From assembly GCF_051903925.1 (NCBI RefSeq), contig NZ_CP173678.1, positions 4,402,001-4,466,000 of the forward strand: DNA of 64,000 nucleotides, read 5' to 3'. Below the pieces are notes generated by a model. That model searched no databases and had not been told where the DNA came from. It worked only from the letters and a program-made list of their open reading frames with translations. Below are positions 1-7,522 of the stretch, piece by piece. Positions within the stretch are counted from its first letter, which is position 1; each line of letters starts with the position of its first letter. A program made the position numbers and the translations under genes. This stretch comes from G051903925 sp051903925. Its GTDB lineage: Bacteria > Pseudomonadota > Alphaproteobacteria > Zavarziniales > Zavarziniaceae.

Positions 1-273
1 TCGGCGCAGTCGGGCGCCCTTCCGGTCGAAGGCGGGGTTGCCGTCGCCTTCGCCAAGGAGATCGCCGCTGCCCCCGATCCGGCAGCACGGCGGGCGGAAC
101 TGGAAGAGGCGCTGGCTGCCCGCACCTCCCCCTTCCCGCGGTCGGAAAGCTTCTCCGTGCACGACCTGATCGACCCGGCCGAAACGCGGCCCCGCTTGGC
201 CCAATGGCTGGACCTGGCGGCCCCGCTGCTCGATCGCCACCTGGGCATCACCCACTTCACCTACCGGCCCTGA
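1..273 (+). CDS. Acyl-CoA carboxylase beta-type carboxyltransferase, C-terminal end (partial)
   Basis: The window opens inside this gene; 90 residues and the stop are present. The fragment has the usual C-terminal stretch of biotin-dependent acyl-CoA carboxyltransferases: an AVAFAKEI-like helix, then a segment resembling the one that places the end of the protein near the active site (SVHDLIDPAETRPRLAQWL), then a short tail. Family members move a carboxyl group from carboxybiotin to acetyl-, propionyl- or methylcrotonyl-CoA in the cytoplasm. The substrate cannot be read from this piece. The next gene lies about 250 bases downstream beyond a palindromic repeat. The methylmalonyl-CoA epimerase near 31 kb would fit a propionyl-CoA route, but that link is inference. 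Confidence 0.6.
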   Translation, partial: SAQSGALPVEGGVAVAFAKEIAAAPDPAARRAELEEALAARTSPFPRSESFSVHDLIDPAETRPRLAQWLDLAAPLLDRHLGITHFTYRP

Positions 274-329
274 CGATGACGTCGCCGCCAATGCCGAGTT
301 CAATCCCCTTTGGCTGGCGCTTGCCGGCT

Positions 330-473
330 CCCTCTCCCGTGCCGCAGGCATGGGAGAGGGCGGGGGGTGAGGGCACGGTCCCGCGTTTCCCGCCCGGGGA
401 ACCCTCGTCACCGGCAGGATACCGCCCCCACCCCGGCCCTCCCCCATCGCTTCGCGACGGGAGAGGGAGTCCG
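330..473. repeat. Intergenic palindromic repeat, family A copy 1
   Basis: CCCTCTCCC at 330-338 pairs with GGGAGAGGG at 352-360. A related second half with CCCCACCCC and GGGAGAGGG follows to about 473, so the whole element is a mosaic of inverted arms. It fills most of the gap between the carboxylase tail and the nitronate monooxygenase gene. A second copy lies near 4.02-4.17 kb. Such elements are common between genes in alphaproteobacteria and may fold in RNA. Confidence 0.7.
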
Positions 474-521
474 GTCGCGCCACGCCCACTCAATTCAACT
501 CCACGAACGGAGATCGCCTGA

Positions 522-1508
522 ATGTCCCTGCCTTCCGTCCTGCGTGACCGGCTGCGCCTGCCGGTGATCGGCTCGCCCCTGTTCATCGTCTCCGGCCCGG
601 AACTGGTCATCAACCAGTGCAAGGCGGGCATTGTCGGCTCCTTCCCCTCGCTCAATGCGCGGCCCGGGCCGGTGTTCGAGGACTGGCTGAAGCGCATCCG
701 CGACGAGCTTGGCGAATACGACGAGGCGCATCCCGACGCGCCCTCCGCCCCCTATGCCGTCAACCAGATCGTGCACAAGTCGAACGACCGCTTAGGGCAC
801 GACCTGGACCTGTGCGTGAAGTATCAGGTGCCGGTCATCATCACCTCGCTGGGTGCGCGCGAGGACCTGAACCAGGCGATCCATTCCTATGGCGGCGTCG
901 TCCTGCACGACGTCATCAACATCCCCTTCGCCCGCAAGGCGATCGAGAAGGGTGCGGACGGCCTGATCGCGGTCGCGGCGGGGGCCGGCGGCCATGCTGG
1001 CACGCTGTCGCCCTTTGCCCTGATTCAGGAAATCCGCGAATGGTTCGACGGGCCGCTGGCCCTGTCGGGCTCCATCGCCAATGGCGGGGCGATCCTGGCG
1101 GCCCAGGCGATGGGCGCGGACCTGGCCTATATCGGCTCGGCCTTCATCGCGACGCAGGAGGCGAATGCCGACCCCGCCTACAAGCAGTGCCTGGTCGATT
1201 CGGCGGCGAACGACATCGTCTATTCCAACCTGTTCACCGGCGTGCACGGCAATTACCTGAAGCCCAGCATCATCAATGCCGGCCTGGACCCCGACAACCT
1301 GCCGACGTCCGACCCGTCGAAGATGAACTTCGGCTCTGGCGGCAATACCAGCGCCAAGGCCTGGAAGGACATCTGGGGCTGCGGCCAGGGCATCGGCGCC
1401 ATCAAGGACGTGCCCCCGGTCGGCGACCTGATCGCCCGCTTCACGCGCGAGTACAACGCCGCCCGCGCAAGCCTGGGCCTGGCCCCGGTGCGCGCTGCGG
1501 CGGAGTAG
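522..1508 (+). CDS. Nitronate monooxygenase-like flavin oxidoreductase
   Basis: A 328-residue TIM-barrel flavoprotein of the NMO/2-nitropropane dioxygenase family, which oxidises alkyl nitronates or acts as an FMN-dependent NAD(P)H oxidoreductase in the cytoplasm. Visible signatures are the N-terminal VIGSPLFIVSGPELV strand, the glycine-rich GLIAVAAGAGGHAG segment (about residues 146-159), the phosphate-binding SGSIANGGAILAAQAMGADL and the following YIGSAFIATQEA, in the family's normal order and length. ATG 522 is preceded by GGAG at 509-512. The next gene starts about 60 bases after its stop, so the two may share a transcript. The physiological substrate cannot be told from sequence; many members annotated as NMO have other roles. 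Confidence 0.85.
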   Translation: MSLPSVLRDRLRLPVIGSPLFIVSGPELVINQCKAGIVGSFPSLNARPGPVFEDWLKRIRDELGEYDEAHPDAPSAPYAVNQIVHKSNDRLGHDLDLCVKYQVPVIITSLGAREDLNQAIHSYGGVVLHDVINIPFARKAIEKGADGLIAVAAGAGGHAGTLSPFALIQEIREWFDGPLALSGSIANGGAILAAQAMGADLAYIGSAFIATQEANADPAYKQCLVDSAANDIVYSNLFTGVHGNYLKPSIINAGLDPDNLPTSDPSKMNFGSGGNTSAKAWKDIWGCGQGIGAIKDVPPVGDLIARFTREYNAARASLGLAPVRAAAE

Positions 1509-1569
1509 TCCTGCCTCCGGGGAGCCGGCACAAGGCTCCCCGTCAACCAGACCTGTGAGGAACTCGCCC

Positions 1570-2292
1570 ATGCCGCAGGACAAGGGGACCGTCGCCGTGG
1601 TGGGCGCCGGGGACTATATCGGGGCCGCCATCGTCCGGCGCTTCGCCGCGGAAGGCTTCACCGTCTTTGCCGGGCGGCGCAATGGCGACCAGCTCAAGCC
1701 CCTGGCCGACGAGATCCAGGCCGCCGGGGGCCGGTGCGAGGCCCGCACTCTCGACGCCCGCAAGGAGGAGGCGGTCGCCGCCTTCCTGGACGAGGCGGAG
1801 GCGGCAGGCCCGCTCCAGGTCTGCATCTTCAACGTGGGCGCCAACGTCAATTTCCCGATTCTTGAGACGACGGAACGCGTCTTCCGCAAGGTGTGGGAAA
1901 TGGCCTGCTATGGCGGCTTCCTGACCGGGCGGGAGGCCGCGCGTCTGATGGTGCCGCGGGGCCGGGGCACGATCATCTTCACCGGAGCAACGGCGAGCCT
2001 GCGCGGTGGCAAGGGCTATGCCGCCTTCGCCTCGGCCAAGTTCGGCCTGCGCGGCGTCGCCCAGGCGATGGCGCGGGAGCTGGGGCCGCAGGGCATCCAC
2101 GTCGCCCACCTGATCATCGACTCGGGCGTCGATACCGCCTTCGTGCGCGGCCGCATGGGCAATGTGGAGCCGGAGCCCGACCAGCTGATGAACCCCGCCT
2201 CGATCGGGGAGACCTATTGGCAGCTGCATGCGCAGCCGCGCGACGCCTGGACCCACGAGTTGGACCTGCGCCCCTATCGGGAGACCTGGTAA
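1570..2292 (+). CDS. Atypical short-chain dehydrogenase/reductase without catalytic Tyr
   Basis: A 240-residue SDR with a Rossmann nucleotide-binding motif VGAGDYIG near its N terminus and typical length. At the active site the usual YxxxK reads FASAK, so Tyr is replaced by Phe while Lys is kept; the region continues FGLRGVAQAMARELGPQGIH. The catalytic Ser region is FTGATAS. I recall a subfamily of SDRs with this FxxAKF pattern, so the change may be inherited rather than a recent defect. The start was placed at ATG 1570, which has GAGGAA eight bases upstream, rather than GTG 1555. The stop TAA overlaps the next ATG by one base (TAATG), implying translational coupling to the isomerase-like gene. 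Confidence 0.8.
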   Translation: MPQDKGTVAVVGAGDYIGAAIVRRFAAEGFTVFAGRRNGDQLKPLADEIQAAGGRCEARTLDARKEEAVAAFLDEAEAAGPLQVCIFNVGANVNFPILETTERVFRKVWEMACYGGFLTGREAARLMVPRGRGTIIFTGATASLRGGKGYAAFASAKFGLRGVAQAMARELGPQGIHVAHLIIDSGVDTAFVRGRMGNVEPEPDQLMNPASIGETYWQLHAQPRDAWTHELDLRPYRETW

Positions 2293-2891
2293 TGGAAGCC
2301 ACATTCTATTTCGACTTCGGCAGCCCGAATGCCTACCTGGCGCACAAGGTTCTGCCCGGGATCGCGCAGCGCACGGGTGCTGCCTTCACCTATGTCCCGG
2401 TCCTGCTGGGCGGGATCTTCAAGGCGACCGGCAACCGCTCGCCGATGGAGGCCTTTGCCGGCATCCCGGCCAAGCTCGCCTATGAGAACCTGGAAATGCA
2501 GCGCTTCATCGCGAAGCACGGCCTGAGCCGCTTCCGCATGAACAGCCACTTCCCCGTCAACACGCTGATGATGATGCGGGGGGCCGCCGCGGCGCAGCTG
2601 GACGGCACCTTGATGCCTTATGTGGAGGTCTGCTTCCGCGCGATGTGGGAGGAGTCGGTCAAGATGGACGACGCCACCACGATGCAGGCGACCCTGGACG
2701 CAGGCGGCCTGGACGGGGCGGCCATCATGGCCCGCATCCAGCAGCAGGACGCCAAGGACCTCCTGATGCAGAATACGAACGCGGCGGTCGCCCGCGGCGT
2801 GTTCGGCATCCCCACCTTCTTCGTCGGCGACGCCATCTTTTTCGGCAAGGACCGCCTGCGCGACGTCGAGGAGGCGATCGCGGCGTCCTGA
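2292..2891 (+). CDS. 2-hydroxychromene-2-carboxylate isomerase family (DsbA/GST-kappa fold)
   Basis: A 199-residue thioredoxin-fold protein beginning with FYFDFGSPNAYLAHK, the glutathione-site signature of NahD-like 2-hydroxychromene-2-carboxylate isomerases and kappa GSTs. The C-terminal GVFGIPTFFVGDAIFFGKDRL is also typical; the FGK-DRL element closes the active site. There is no CxxC, so it is not a disulfide oxidoreductase. Family members use glutathione in naphthalene-type aromatic degradation, but many chromosomal copies have unknown substrates. It overlaps the SDR by one base and is probably cotranscribed with it and the flavoprotein. No other naphthalene genes are nearby, so a detoxification or other isomerase role is possible. 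Confidence 0.85.
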   Translation: MEATFYFDFGSPNAYLAHKVLPGIAQRTGAAFTYVPVLLGGIFKATGNRSPMEAFAGIPAKLAYENLEMQRFIAKHGLSRFRMNSHFPVNTLMMMRGAAAAQLDGTLMPYVEVCFRAMWEESVKMDDATTMQATLDAGGLDGAAIMARIQQQDAKDLLMQNTNAAVARGVFGIPTFFVGDAIFFGKDRLRDVEEAIAAS

Positions 2892-2905
2892 AGCGACACC
2901 GTCCA

Positions 2906-3012
2906 CCTCATCCTGAGGTGCGGAGCGAAGCGTAGCCTCGAAGGATGGGCAACCCGCGCGACGGCGGCCCATCCTTCGAGGCTCGCCGTTGGCTCGCACC
3001 TCAGGATGAGGA
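2906..3012. repeat. Intergenic palindromic repeat, family B copy 1
   Basis: The left arm CCTCATCCTGAGGTGCGGAG and the right arm ending CGCACCTCAGGATGAGG are near-perfect inverted repeats about 107 bases apart end to end. The middle carries the inner arms CCTCGAAGGATGGGC and GCCCATCCTTCGAGG. It could fold into a long cruciform or RNA hairpin after the isomerase gene. Three other copies are near 31.5, 43.2 and 45.5 kb. Confidence 0.8.
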
Positions 3013-3125
3013 GGGATAGCGAATGGCTACGAGACGGACCCTAATCCTGATCCGAGTTCGGGCTTGATCGTAGCACCCGCCCCCGTCACCTTGGCCCCGC
3101 GATCGAAGGGAAGCGGGGAAGACGG

Positions 3126-4013
3126 ATGACCCTGAAGTTCAGGACGCCCGACGGGCTCAACCTGGCGGCGGATGCCTATGGCGATGCCACGCATCCGCCG
3201 GTCCTGCTCTGCCATGGCGGCGGGCAGACGCGCCATGCCTGGGGCGGGACGGCGCGGACGCTGGCCGCTGCGGGCTGGTACGCGGTCACGCTGGACCTGC
3301 GGGGCCATGGCGACAGCGACTGGGACCCCGAGGGTGACTATCGCCTGGACCGCTATGCCCATGATGCGCTGGCGGTTGCCGCCGCCCTGCCCAACGCCCC
3401 GGTCGTGGTCGGCGCCTCGCTGGGCGGCATGTCGAGCATGCTGGCGCAAGGGGACCTCCTGCCCGAGGGGCGCGTGCTGGATCAGCCGCTGGCGTCCGAC
3501 CTGAGGCGCGGCTTTGCCGGTCTGGTGCTGGTCGACATCACGCCGCGCATCGATCCGGAGGGCGTGCAGAAGATCCTGGGCTTCATGGCCAGCCACGTGG
3601 AGACGGGGTTCGAGACGCTGGAGGAGGCAGCCGACGCCATTGCCGGCTACCTGCCGCACCGGCCGCGGCCGCGCAGCCTGGACGGCCTGGCCAAGAACCT
3701 GCGCCTGCGCGACGACGGCCGCTATCGCTGGCATTGGGACCCGCGCTTCGTCAACGGCGACCAGCGCCCCGGCGGCAGCCGCATGCCAGACCGCCTGACC
3801 GAGGCGGCGCGCCGCCTGGACCTGCCCACCATGCTGGTGCGCGGCAAGTCGAGCGAACTGGTGAGCGAGGCGCACGCGCGCGAGTTCCTGGAACTGGTCC
3901 CCCACGCCCATTATGTCGACGTCAGTGGTGCCGGCCACATGGTGGCGGGCGACCGCAACGACGCCTTCACGGACGCAGTTCTTGGCTTCCTGGCCAACCA
4001 CACGCGGGGCTGA
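3126..4013 (+). CDS. Alpha/beta hydrolase
   Basis: A 295-residue alpha/beta hydrolase. The oxyanion-hole motif LLCHGGGQTRHAW is followed by the nucleophile elbow GASLGG with Ser98, and the C-terminal GAGHMVAGDRN carries the catalytic His. Asp or Glu of the triad is probably in the strand around RGKSSELVSEAH. A cap segment of about 100 residues lies between the elbow and the last strands, as in epoxide hydrolase or haloperoxidase-like enzymes. No signal peptide is visible. It stands alone on the plus strand between a family B repeat and a convergent ABC transporter gene. The substrate is unknown. Confidence 0.85.
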   Translation: MTLKFRTPDGLNLAADAYGDATHPPVLLCHGGGQTRHAWGGTARTLAAAGWYAVTLDLRGHGDSDWDPEGDYRLDRYAHDALAVAAALPNAPVVVGASLGGMSSMLAQGDLLPEGRVLDQPLASDLRRGFAGLVLVDITPRIDPEGVQKILGFMASHVETGFETLEEAADAIAGYLPHRPRPRSLDGLAKNLRLRDDGRYRWHWDPRFVNGDQRPGGSRMPDRLTEAARRLDLPTMLVRGKSSELVSEAHAREFLELVPHAHYVDVSGAGHMVAGDRNDAFTDAVLGFLANHTRG

Positions 4014-4017
4014 GCCA

Positions 4018-4168
4018 TGAGAGCCCTCCCCCGTCGCCTGCGATGGGGGAGGGTTGGGTGGGGGCGATATCCCACCGCCGCCACACGTCGCCACGGGTGG
4101 GGAGGTCGCGTCCCGCCCTCACCCCAACCCACTCCACTCCCATGCCTGCGGCACGGGAGTGGGAGCCG
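4018..4168. repeat. Intergenic palindromic repeat, family A copy 2
   Basis: Several inverted arms occur here, including CCCTCCCCC with GGGGGAGGG at about 4023-4053 and CCACTCCCATGCC with GGCACGGGAGTGG near the right end. It lies exactly between two convergent stops, those of the alpha/beta hydrolase and the ABC transporter, where it could end transcription from both sides. It is related to the element at 330-473. Confidence 0.65.
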
Positions 4169-4173
4169 CTGGC

Positions 4174-5955
4174 TCAGGCGCGTGCCGACTGTTCGACCAG
4201 CTGACCGCCGCGCAGTTCGAGGACCCGGGTGTGGGCGGCGACCAGGGCGTCGTCGTGGCTGATCGAGACGATGCTGAGGCCCGGCAGGCGCTCGATCAGC
4301 AGGCGATAGGCCTGGTCCACGCCGGCGGCATCCAGGTTCGACGTGCCCTCGTCCACGAACAGCCAGTCGGGCCGGTAGAGCAGCGCCCGGGCAATCGCCA
4401 GGCGCTGCTGCTCGCCCCCCGACAGGCGCATGGACCAGTGGTCGACGTCATCCAGGCGCGTCGCCAGGTGACCCAGGCCGACATCCTCCAGCACTGCGCG
4501 GACGGCAGCATCGTCGTATGAGCCGGCCAGGGCGGGGTAGGTCACGACATTGCGCAGGTTGCCGATGGGCAGGTAGGGCCGCTGCGGCAGGAACAGGACG
4601 CGCGCACCCTTCGGCACCTGGACCGTGCCGCCGCCCAGCGGCCAGATCCCGGCCAGCGCCCGGAACAGCGTGCTCTTGCCCGAGCCTGAGGCGCCGCGGA
4701 CCAGCACCCGGTCGCCGGCCTTCAGATCCAGGTCGGCATCGCGCAGCAGGACCCGCCCGTCCGGCAGGCGAAGGGCGAGGCCGCGCGTGGTCACCGCTCC
4801 GGCCGCGCCGTCCGCCAGCGTGATCTCAGGTTGGTCCGCTGCATCGGCATGGACCGCGTCCATCGCCTGCTGGAACGTGACCAGTCGGTTGGCGATGGCC
4901 CGCCAGTCGGCATAGGACGCGAACGCATTGACCAGGAAACTCAGCGCGCCCTGGACCTGATTGAAGGCATTCACCGTCTGCTGCACGGCGCCCAGCGTCA
5001 TCGCCGTCGTGAAGTAGACGGGCGCCAGCAACAGGTAGGGAATGACTGTCGAGGTCTGGCCATAGGTCACCGTCATCGTGTTGAGCTTCAACAGGCGGAT
5101 GACCAACTGGCGGAAGTTCATGTAGACGTCGTTGAAGCGGTCGGACAGGAAGCGCTTCTCCTCCGCTTCGCCGCCATAGAGCGCGATGCCCTCCGCGTTC
5201 TCGCGCACCCGCATGAGGCCGAAGCGGAAATTCGCCTCGACATGCTCCTGGTTGAAGCGCAGGCGGAACAGCGGCCGGCCGATGTAGAAGGTCAGCACCG
5301 TGCCGACGAAGGCGTAGAGCACGGCGCACCACACCATGTAGCCGCCGGGAATGTCGATCTCGCTGTCCCCCCAGGGCAGATTCATGCCGCTGGACAGGGT
5401 CCACAGGATCGACGTGAAGGTGACAAGCGTCACGACCTCGCTCAGCAGGCCGAGCGACAGCGACAGCGCAGAAGTCACGAACCCGTTCGTATCCTCCTGG
5501 ATGCGCTGGTCCGGGTTGTCGGTCGCATATCCTGCCGAGGCCAGGCGGTAGTAGGTCCGTGCCTGGAAATAGTCGTTCATCAGCCGATGCACCAGCCAGC
5601 GCCGCCAACGAATGCGCAGCATCTCCTTCACATAGAGATTGAAGACCGCGACAAGAACATAGATCGTCGCGATCCCGATAAAGAACGTGATCTCTGTCCA
5701 GAAGGCATCGGCATTCTTGGTCTGCAGCGCATCAAAGAATCGTCTGTACCAGTCGTTCAGGATGACATTGAAATAGACCATGAGCAGGGAGATGCTGACC
5801 GTCGCCGCAAGCAGGCCGCGCGCCCACCACTTTTCTTCTGAAACCCAGAACGGCAGGACCAGGCGGAACAAGCCGCGCCAGAAGTGCTTGGGCACCTGCG
5901 GCGTCGGATCGTAGGACTTCTCATCCGATGCGCCCGCAGCACTGATTTCAGCCAT
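4174..5955 (-). CDS. SbmA/YddA-type ABC transporter, fused permease and ATPase
   Basis: A 593-residue half-transporter. The N-terminal membrane part (about residues 25-330) carries the NPDQRI motif of the ABC_membrane_2/SbmA-BacA-YddA group and several hydrophobic helices. The C-terminal ATPase has Walker A GASGSGKST, signature LSGGEQQ, Walker B WLFVDE and a D-loop SNLD. Relatives include vitamin B12 (BacA-like) and peptide transporters of the inner membrane that work as homodimers. The start was taken at ATG 5955 (MAEISAAG); upstream in-frame codons encode no typical membrane-protein N terminus. It stands alone and converges on the hydrolase gene. Substrate and direction of transport are not determined. 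Confidence 0.9.
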   Translation of the reverse strand: MAEISAAGASDEKSYDPTPQVPKHFWRGLFRLVLPFWVSEEKWWARGLLAATVSISLLMVYFNVILNDWYRRFFDALQTKNADAFWTEITFFIGIATIYVLVAVFNLYVKEMLRIRWRRWLVHRLMNDYFQARTYYRLASAGYATDNPDQRIQEDTNGFVTSALSLSLGLLSEVVTLVTFTSILWTLSSGMNLPWGDSEIDIPGGYMVWCAVLYAFVGTVLTFYIGRPLFRLRFNQEHVEANFRFGLMRVRENAEGIALYGGEAEEKRFLSDRFNDVYMNFRQLVIRLLKLNTMTVTYGQTSTVIPYLLLAPVYFTTAMTLGAVQQTVNAFNQVQGALSFLVNAFASYADWRAIANRLVTFQQAMDAVHADAADQPEITLADGAAGAVTTRGLALRLPDGRVLLRDADLDLKAGDRVLVRGASGSGKSTLFRALAGIWPLGGGTVQVPKGARVLFLPQRPYLPIGNLRNVVTYPALAGSYDDAAVRAVLEDVGLGHLATRLDDVDHWSMRLSGGEQQRLAIARALLYRPDWLFVDEGTSNLDAAGVDQAYRLLIERLPGLSIVSISHDDALVAAHTRVLELRGGQLVEQSARA

Positions 5956-6165
5956 GCACGTCCCGTCCCTGCCAGACTCAGGTTCCCCCACGGCCAGAAG
6001 CCGCGGGATTCGGACATATTTATGGCCCAGCCCAGGGCAGTCTGCGCAAGGGGTGCCGGTGGTGGTGCGCCGTGACCACAATCACGGGCGCGCCGGTCAA
6101 GGTTTGATTCATTGCGGCTTGCGACCTATCCTCGCGCTGAAATTCTGGTTCGGGGGACGTCCACA

Positions 6166-7350
6166 ATGAATTGGGCTCGCAGCAAGGTCTTCGCCAGGCC
6201 GGTGGCCTATGCGCTGATGGTGTCGGTCAGCGCCGTGAGCCTGGGCGCCTGCGCTGGTGCAGGCCAGCCCTTCAGCGCCAGCCTGCGCACCGACGCCACC
6301 GATAGCTGCGCCGCCTATGTGCAGCAGCTGAACTCGGTCCAGGAATATTTCGAGCAGTCGATCATCCAGGGTGCGGCCGTTGGCGCGCTGGGCGGGGCAG
6401 CGGCCGGCGCCCTGATCGGCGGCGACTGGCAGTCCGCCCTGATCGGCGGTGCGCTGGGTGCAGCGGCAGGCGCCGCCACTGGCTACTACTCGGCCCGGGC
6501 CGAGGCGTCGGGCGGCAACCAGACGGAGCTGGTCCGCAACATCTATGGCGACGTGATCCGCGAGAACCAGCAGCTGGATCGCACGTCCGGCTATTTCGTG
6601 CAGGTCCGCGACTGCCGCTTCAACCAGGCGCGGGACATCAAGCGCCAGTTCGCGGCGGGCCAGATCACGCGTGAAGTGGCGACGCAGCAGCTGAACACGA
6701 TCCAGGGCCGGTTCCAGCAGGAAATCGCCTTTGCCGAGGGGCTGGGCTCCAAGATCTCGGGCCGTTCGACCGAGTTCGCCAACGCCTCCACCCAGTTGCA
6801 GCAGTCGGACCCCCAGGCGGTCCAGGTCTATCAGCAGCGCAAGGCGACATCGGTGCAGACTCCGCCGCCGTCCCCCTATGGCGGGTCGAACGCGCAGAAC
6901 CTGAACGCCAATTCGCTGGAGGCCAACGCGGCGGCCGAATACTTCACCGCGGATGCCAACGCCAATGTCCGCTCGGGCCCGTCCGCCAGTTCGACCCAAG
7001 TCGGCCGCCTGGCCAAGGGTGAGCGCGTCGTCGGCGTGATCGAGGGCAGCTGGGTCAAGATCGAGCTGGCCAACGGCACGCAGGGCTATGTCGCCCGCAG
7101 CCTGGTCCTGGCCGCGGGCGAGAAGCCGCGCCCCCGGCCCCCGGCCCAGCGCCCGGCGCAGCAGCAGGCGGCCGCCGTGCCGTCGGACGCCAACGTGCCG
7201 CAGGACACGGCCGGCGTGCTCCAGCTGACCGAAAGCAACCAGCTGCGTCGCCAGGCCTTCTCCGACTCGGTCAACCAGGCCAAGGTCGCGTCGCAGACCG
7301 AGTTCCAGCTCGACGCGCCGCTGGCCTCGCTTGGCTTCAACGCCGCCTGA
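6166..7350 (+). CDS. Lipoprotein with glycine zipper and C-terminal SH3 domain
   Basis: A 394-residue envelope protein. The N terminus MNWARSKVF, a hydrophobic stretch and LGAC (Cys about 27) form a lipobox. Residues about 70-110 are a Gly/Ala-rich glycine-zipper segment (GAAVGALGGAAAGALIGG), as in outer-membrane lipoproteins that insert or oligomerise. A helical, Gln-rich middle follows. Around residues 265-310 a bacterial SH3-type repeat is seen (NANVRSGPSASSTQVG ... WVKIEL ... GYVARSLV), a fold that often binds peptidoglycan or peptide. The start at ATG 6166 has GGGGGA upstream and gives the signal peptide directly. The next gene, also exported, encodes a WD40-caspase protein; a joint envelope role is inference. 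Confidence 0.8.
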   Translation: MNWARSKVFARPVAYALMVSVSAVSLGACAGAGQPFSASLRTDATDSCAAYVQQLNSVQEYFEQSIIQGAAVGALGGAAAGALIGGDWQSALIGGALGAAAGAATGYYSARAEASGGNQTELVRNIYGDVIRENQQLDRTSGYFVQVRDCRFNQARDIKRQFAAGQITREVATQQLNTIQGRFQQEIAFAEGLGSKISGRSTEFANASTQLQQSDPQAVQVYQQRKATSVQTPPPSPYGGSNAQNLNANSLEANAAAEYFTADANANVRSGPSASSTQVGRLAKGERVVGVIEGSWVKIELANGTQGYVARSLVLAAGEKPRPRPPAQRPAQQQAAAVPSDANVPQDTAGVLQLTESNQLRRQAFSDSVNQAKVASQTEFQLDAPLASLGFNAA

Positions 7351-7522
7351 TGCGGCATGCCGGCGGCCTGACCGCCGGCCTATCGATCCTGCGGGCGGTC
7401 CTGTCCCTGTTGACCTGGGACCCGGGCCGCCCGCATCCCGTTCCGGGAAGACAGTCGTGATGGGAAGTGTTGCGTCCCGCCCCGCCCGAATTCCGCCGCG
7501 TTCGCGCACCAGGATGGCGTTC

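Noticed and set aside
330..473. Possible CRISPR-like array
   Set aside because: There are only inverted arms with no regular direct repeats or spacers and no cas genes; it is a palindromic intergenic repeat.
274..521. Riboswitch or leader RNA upstream of the flavoprotein gene
   Set aside because: The structure is accounted for by the repeat family seen again near 4.1 kb, and no conserved riboswitch core was found.
4054..4521. A 155-codon plus-strand frame over the end of the ABC transporter
   Set aside because: It is antisense to the conserved ATPase end and begins in a palindromic repeat; the transporter motifs explain the sequence.
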